Shown piece by piece: positions 35,688 to 38,128 of a DNA stretch of 38,128 bases (the stretch's first letter is position 1; each line of letters opens with the position of its first letter). Source of the stretch: Albidovulum sp. (GTDB lineage: Bacteria; Pseudomonadota; Alphaproteobacteria; Rhodobacterales; Rhodobacteraceae). A program made the translations under genes and the position numbers. Below the pieces are notes generated by a model that did no database searches, was not told the origin of the DNA, and worked only from the letters and a program-made list of their open reading frames with translations. The DNA lies in contig WFPA01000256.1 in assembly GCA_015487815.1 (NCBI GenBank), positions 1 through 38,128 on the forward strand, read 5' to 3'.

Positions 35688-35968
35688 CGATTCGGCGCCT
35701 GCGACGTTTTGTCCCTCATAGCGCATTGTCCGCGCATGTGAAGCCCAAAAGAAGCCGGCCCCGGCAAAGTTCCGCCGGCACGGGGAGAAATCACCAATCC
35801 GGCGTGATGGCGCCACATTCCCGCCCTCATCCGCCCCTCCAATAACGCAGGGCAGAATGCGATTCCCGCAGTCCGCGCCGACCGGCTCTCCGCAGAGGAA
35901 GCCGGTCAGCGAGGCAATGCCATGACCCGGTTCGGGTCTGGCGGCGCTCGATGCAAGCGGAGGGGCAG

Positions 35969-37444
35969 ATGAAAGGGCGTTCCTTGAAGGAAGCGGCCGC
36001 AAGGCGGGGCTGGGCGATCGGGCAGTCCGCCATCCGCCGCCGCCTGGTCCGGCGCCTGCGGGCGCGGCTCGCCGAGGAGGAGGGGTCGGTCCTGTCCTTC
36101 GCCATGATCCTTCTCATCGTCATGCTGATGGTTGGTGGCATGGCGGTGGACGTGATGCGCTACGAGAACACCCGCGCCGAGCTGCAATCCACCCTCGACC
36201 GGGCTGTTCTCGCCGCCGCCTCCCTCGACAACACCCTCGATCCCCGGGATGTGGTCAACAGTTACTTCGCCAAGTCCGGCCTCGAGGGCTACAGGCTGAG
36301 CGTCGATGTCTCCCAGGGCCTCAATTTCAAGACCGTGAAGGCGACGGCTTCGGCCCCGATGCCGTCCATGTTCCTCAACATGCTCGGGATCAACCGGCTG
36401 AAGGTGCAGGCGAAGGGCGGGGCCGAGGAGCGGATCAACAAGGTCGAGATTTCGCTCGTGCTCGACATTTCGGGCTCGATGCAGGGGCGCAAGCTCGAAC
36501 TGCTCAAGGATGCCGCCAAGGATTTCGTCGATTCGCTTCTCACCGAGCAGAGCCGCGACATGATCTCGATCACCATCGTGCCCTATTCGGGCCAGGTGAA
36601 TGCCGGCAAGATGCTCTTCGACGCGTTCAACGTGACGAAGAGCCATGACTATTCCTACTGCATCGAATTCGACAGCGACGAGTTCGGCGATGCCGCGCTC
36701 GACTTCGCCCGCGCACGCAAGCAGGTGCAGCATTTCGAATATTCTTCCTACTCGTATTCGCCGATCCGGAGGCCGGTCTGCCCCGCCGGGGAACAGAGCA
36801 CCGCCGGAGATGGTGCCGGAAACGAGAAATTCGCCATCACCGCCTTCGAGCAGGACAAGGCGACGCTGAAGGACAGGATCGACGAACTCGAGGCCATCAG
36901 CTCCACCGGCACGCAGTATGGCGTGAAATGGGGGCTCGGGCTTCTCGACCCGAGTGCGCGCGACGCGGTCGCGACACTTGTCCGGAACGGCAAGGCCGAT
37001 CCGGCCTTCATCGGCCGGCCGCTGGCCTGGGACGACCCGGAGACGCTCAAGGTGCTGATCGTGATGTCGGACGGCGAGAATACCGACCAGTATCGCATTT
37101 CGGACTGGGCCTATGACAGTTCCGAGGAAATCGAGCTGTGGAACGGCTCCACGCTCTGGCATTACCTCTACTACAATGTCTGGTATCCCTACTGGGGCTA
37201 TTTCTATCACCGGATCGTCCGGGCATCGCAGGCCGATGCCGACATGCTCAAGGCCTGTTCGGCGGCGAAGGAGAAGGGCGCGGTGGTCTTCACCATCGGT
37301 TTCGAGACCACGTCCCATTCGGCCGATGTTCTCGAAGAATGCGCCACCTCGCCGGCCCATTACTACGATGTGGACGGCATCGAGATCTCCGAGGCCTTCA
37401 GCGCCATCGCCGCCACCGTCCAGAAACTGAAACTGATCGAGTGA
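35969..37444 (+). CDS. TadG-like pilus assembly protein with vWA domain
   Basis: N-terminal Tad TM segment EEGSVLSFAMILLIVMLMVGGMAVDVMRYENTRAELQSTLDRAVLAAA; MIDAS DISGSMQG; MSDGENTDQYR. The start could be upstream at 35951. Confidence 0.87.
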   Translation: MKGRSLKEAAARRGWAIGQSAIRRRLVRRLRARLAEEEGSVLSFAMILLIVMLMVGGMAVDVMRYENTRAELQSTLDRAVLAAASLDNTLDPRDVVNSYFAKSGLEGYRLSVDVSQGLNFKTVKATASAPMPSMFLNMLGINRLKVQAKGGAEERINKVEISLVLDISGSMQGRKLELLKDAAKDFVDSLLTEQSRDMISITIVPYSGQVNAGKMLFDAFNVTKSHDYSYCIEFDSDEFGDAALDFARARKQVQHFEYSSYSYSPIRRPVCPAGEQSTAGDGAGNEKFAITAFEQDKATLKDRIDELEAISSTGTQYGVKWGLGLLDPSARDAVATLVRNGKADPAFIGRPLAWDDPETLKVLIVMSDGENTDQYRISDWAYDSSEEIELWNGSTLWHYLYYNVWYPYWGYFYHRIVRASQADADMLKACSAAKEKGAVVFTIGFETTSHSADVLEECATSPAHYYDVDGIEISEAFSAIAATVQKLKLIE

Positions 37445-38019
37445 TGGTCATGGCATGTGAAAGGGACAGGACGGGCAATGAAAGGCGTCGCGGCCTCTTG
37501 CGCCTTCTCGCCTGCCTCGCAGGGGAAAGGGGGGCAGCGACGATCGAATTCGCCATCATCTTCCCGGTTCTGTTCGCGGTCTTCGCCTCGACGCTCGAGC
37601 TCGGTATCTACCTCACGCGGCAGGTAATGCTCGATCGGGCCGTCGATCTCACCGTTCGCGCCATTCGTCTTTCGAGCAATCGCGACGCCATCACCCATGA
37701 TGCGGTGAAGCAGATGATCTGTGACAATATCGGCATCGTCAGCAACTGCACCCGTTCGGTGCGGGTGCGGCTCGATGTGGTCGATCCTGCCACCTGGCAG
37801 TTCCCGGACACGCCGGTGAGCTGCGTCGATCGGACGGCGAAGATCCAGCCGGTTGTCACCCTGACGCCCGGCAAGTCCGGCGACATCATGCTGATGTCGG
37901 TCTGTCTCGTGGTTGATCCGCTCCTGCCCGGCGCGACGCTGGGGTTGAGGCTCAAACAGGATGCCTCCGGCGGCGTGTATATCTACAGCCGCACCGCCTT
38001 CGTGAACGAGCCGGCATGA
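37444..38019 (+). CDS. TadE-like pseudopilin
   Basis: GERGAATIEFAIIFPVLFAVFASTLELGIYLTRQVMLDRAVD; ATG overlaps the stop codon region of the previous gene. Confidence 0.87.
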   Translation: MVMACERDRTGNERRRGLLRLLACLAGERGAATIEFAIIFPVLFAVFASTLELGIYLTRQVMLDRAVDLTVRAIRLSSNRDAITHDAVKQMICDNIGIVSNCTRSVRVRLDVVDPATWQFPDTPVSCVDRTAKIQPVVTLTPGKSGDIMLMSVCLVVDPLLPGATLGLRLKQDASGGVYIYSRTAFVNEPA

Positions 38020-38032
38020 GGAGGGCAGGGAC

Positions 38033-38128
38033 ATGAGACGCATTCTCGCCAGCCTCGCGCGGTTCCGCCAGGATGTGAGCGCGGCCGTGTCGGTCGAGTT
38101 TCTCCTGGTGCTGCCGGTGCTGCTTGCC
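38033..38128 (+). CDS. Second TadE/TadF-like pseudopilin (truncated by window end)
   Basis: MRRILASLARFRQDVSAAVSVEFLLVLPVLLA...: SVEF plus hydrophobic segment typical of TadE. Confidence 0.75.
   Translation, partial: MRRILASLARFRQDVSAAVSVEFLLVLPVLLA

Overview
This 38.1 kb window is GC-rich and looks like a mostly housekeeping region of an alphaproteobacterial chromosome, with gene neighbourhoods resembling Rhodobacterales. Coding is dense on both strands. From left to right I recognise: a DUF3131 C-terminal fragment; a transaldolase/fructose-6-P aldolase; a TPR protein; ispE; a polyprenyl diphosphate synthase; DUF2007; a tRNA1(Val) methyltransferase; a PotFABC-type polyamine ABC transporter with a divergent GntR/FCD regulator and a class-III aminotransferase; a probable 6S RNA upstream of 5-formyl-THF cyclo-ligase; a YmdB-like phosphoesterase; an SLC13/RCK permease; purK-purE; a DUF465 protein; hsp20-DUF1150; a Sat-CysC fusion; trxB with a divergent Lrp regulator; pgeF-midA-lgt; ubiK; lepA; a cytochrome b561; carB; a Glu/Leu/Phe/Val dehydrogenase; and the start of a Tad (Flp pilus) TadG/TadE cluster. 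I see no mobile element, CRISPR array, tRNA or rRNA. I do not see a convincing novel multi-gene system. The observations most worth a second look are regulatory or non-coding: a matched pair of TTTGATCAA operators framing the putrescine-type locus, an unannotated 6S RNA candidate with a palindrome-dense region just upstream, a near-consensus sigma32 promoter at hsp20, and an extreme aromatic insert in the TadG vWA protein.
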